Both the position numbers and the translations under genes were made by a program. From Butyrivibrio sp. X503 (GTDB lineage Bacteria; Bacillota; Clostridia; Lachnospirales; Lachnospiraceae), in the NCBI RefSeq assembly GCF_003625475.1, contig NZ_RAIQ01000009.1, positions 1 to 64,000 of the forward strand: 64,000 bases of DNA, given 5' to 3'. A model generated the notes under the pieces. It made no database searches, was not told the origin of the DNA, and saw only the letters and a list, made by a program, of their open reading frames with translations. Positions 63,647 through 64,000 of the stretch are shown piece after piece; within the stretch, counting starts at the first letter, position 1, and each line of letters opens with the position of its first letter.

Positions 63647-64000
63647 ATGAGTTACAAAGAACTTACATTTGACAAAGACAGCGTTTTCCTCGTAACCGGA
63701 GGCGCGGGCTTCATCGGATCCAACATCTGCGAAGCACTTCTTGATATGGGTTACACAGTAAGATGCATGGATAACCTCTCAACAGGGCACATCGAGAACA
63801 TCCAGCCCTTTATGAGCAACGAGAGATTTACTTTTATTCAGGACGACATCAGAGATCTTGATGCCTGCCTTAAGGCAACGGAAGGCGTCACCTACGTTCT
63901 CAACGAGGCGGCTTGGGGAAGCGTTCCCAGAAGTATCGAGATGCCTCTTTTGTACGAGGAGATCAACATCCGCGGAACACTCAACATGATGGAAGCTTCA
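63647..64000 (+). CDS. UDP-sugar C4 epimerase (TviC/WbpP type), 3' end missing
   Basis: The first 118 residues are visible; the gene runs off the window. MSYKELTFDKDSVFLVTGGAG begins the SDR fold with FIGSNICEAL, then MDNLSTGHIENI, QDDIRDL and VLNEAAWGSVPRSIEMP, which fit the WbpP/TviC group. It would interconvert UDP-GlcNAc(A) and UDP-GalNAc(A), working with the dehydrogenase upstream. The start ATG at 63647 has GGTGG about 7 nt upstream. Confidence 0.9.
   Translation, partial: MSYKELTFDKDSVFLVTGGAGFIGSNICEALLDMGYTVRCMDNLSTGHIENIQPFMSNERFTFIQDDIRDLDACLKATEGVTYVLNEAAWGSVPRSIEMPLLYEEINIRGTLNMMEAS

Overview
The window looks like a low-to-mid GC Firmicutes chromosome, most likely a rumen or gut Lachnospiraceae (Butyrivibrio-like). 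This is an inference from codon use, AGGAGG-type ribosome binding sites, EpsG/Wzz/GtrA-type genes, WG-repeat proteins and a GH25 lysozyme. No rRNA, tRNA, CRISPR array or insertion sequence was recognised. About 95% of the sequence is coding and almost all genes are on the + strand.

Layout. (1) 0-7 kb: a secreted protein (-), an SGNH esterase / cysteine synthase / CPBP protease operon, the GDP-fucose pair gmd-fcl, and a lipoprotein (-). (2) 7.1-45.9 kb: one very long + strand surface-glycan locus. It has a consensus-like promoter at 7106-7134, a long initiating phosphoglycosyltransferase, a Wzz-like regulator, an EpsG-type polymerase, many GT2/GT4 transferases, a pseudaminic-acid-type block (pseF fusion, pseI, pseG) behind its own promoter, a GT52 sialyltransferase-like enzyme, an MsbA/PglK-type ABC exporter, an acyltransferase, five GT-C-like membrane proteins with GtrA and two GtrB-like enzymes, two aminotransferases, a GNAT, an O-antigen-ligase-like protein and a PglF/CapD dehydratase. 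It ends at a strong terminator (45859-45900). (3) 45.9-57.6 kb: an accessory island of WG-repeat membrane proteins, a lipoprotein, a tight trio (zinc-ribbon kinase-like protein, VWA protein, divergent PurA), a GH25 lysozyme and duplicated hairpins. (4) 57.4-64 kb: an AAA ATPase behind helically phased GATATAAA iterons, then a second glycan module: a short PglC-like initiator, a PLP enzyme, an ATP-grasp ligase, a GT4 and a TviB/TviC-type pair for UDP-GalNAcA, running off the right edge.

How the genes fit together. Nucleotide sugars (GDP-fucose, a CMP-nonulosonate, UDP-4-amino sugars, a 4-amino-4,6-dideoxyhexose, UDP-uronic acid) feed lipid-linked assembly started by two different phosphoglycosyltransferases. 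Flippase/ABC export, polymerisation and ligation follow, and GtrB/GtrA/GT-C enzymes may decorate the glycan outside the membrane. The least ordinary parts are the CMP-nonulosonate synthetase fused to a decarboxylase-like PLP domain beside an ATP-grasp ligase, a second PLP plus ATP-grasp pair at 59-61 kb, the kinase-like/VWA/PurA-like trio, and the iteron-fronted ATPase. Functions are read from motifs and context by eye; no database search was possible.
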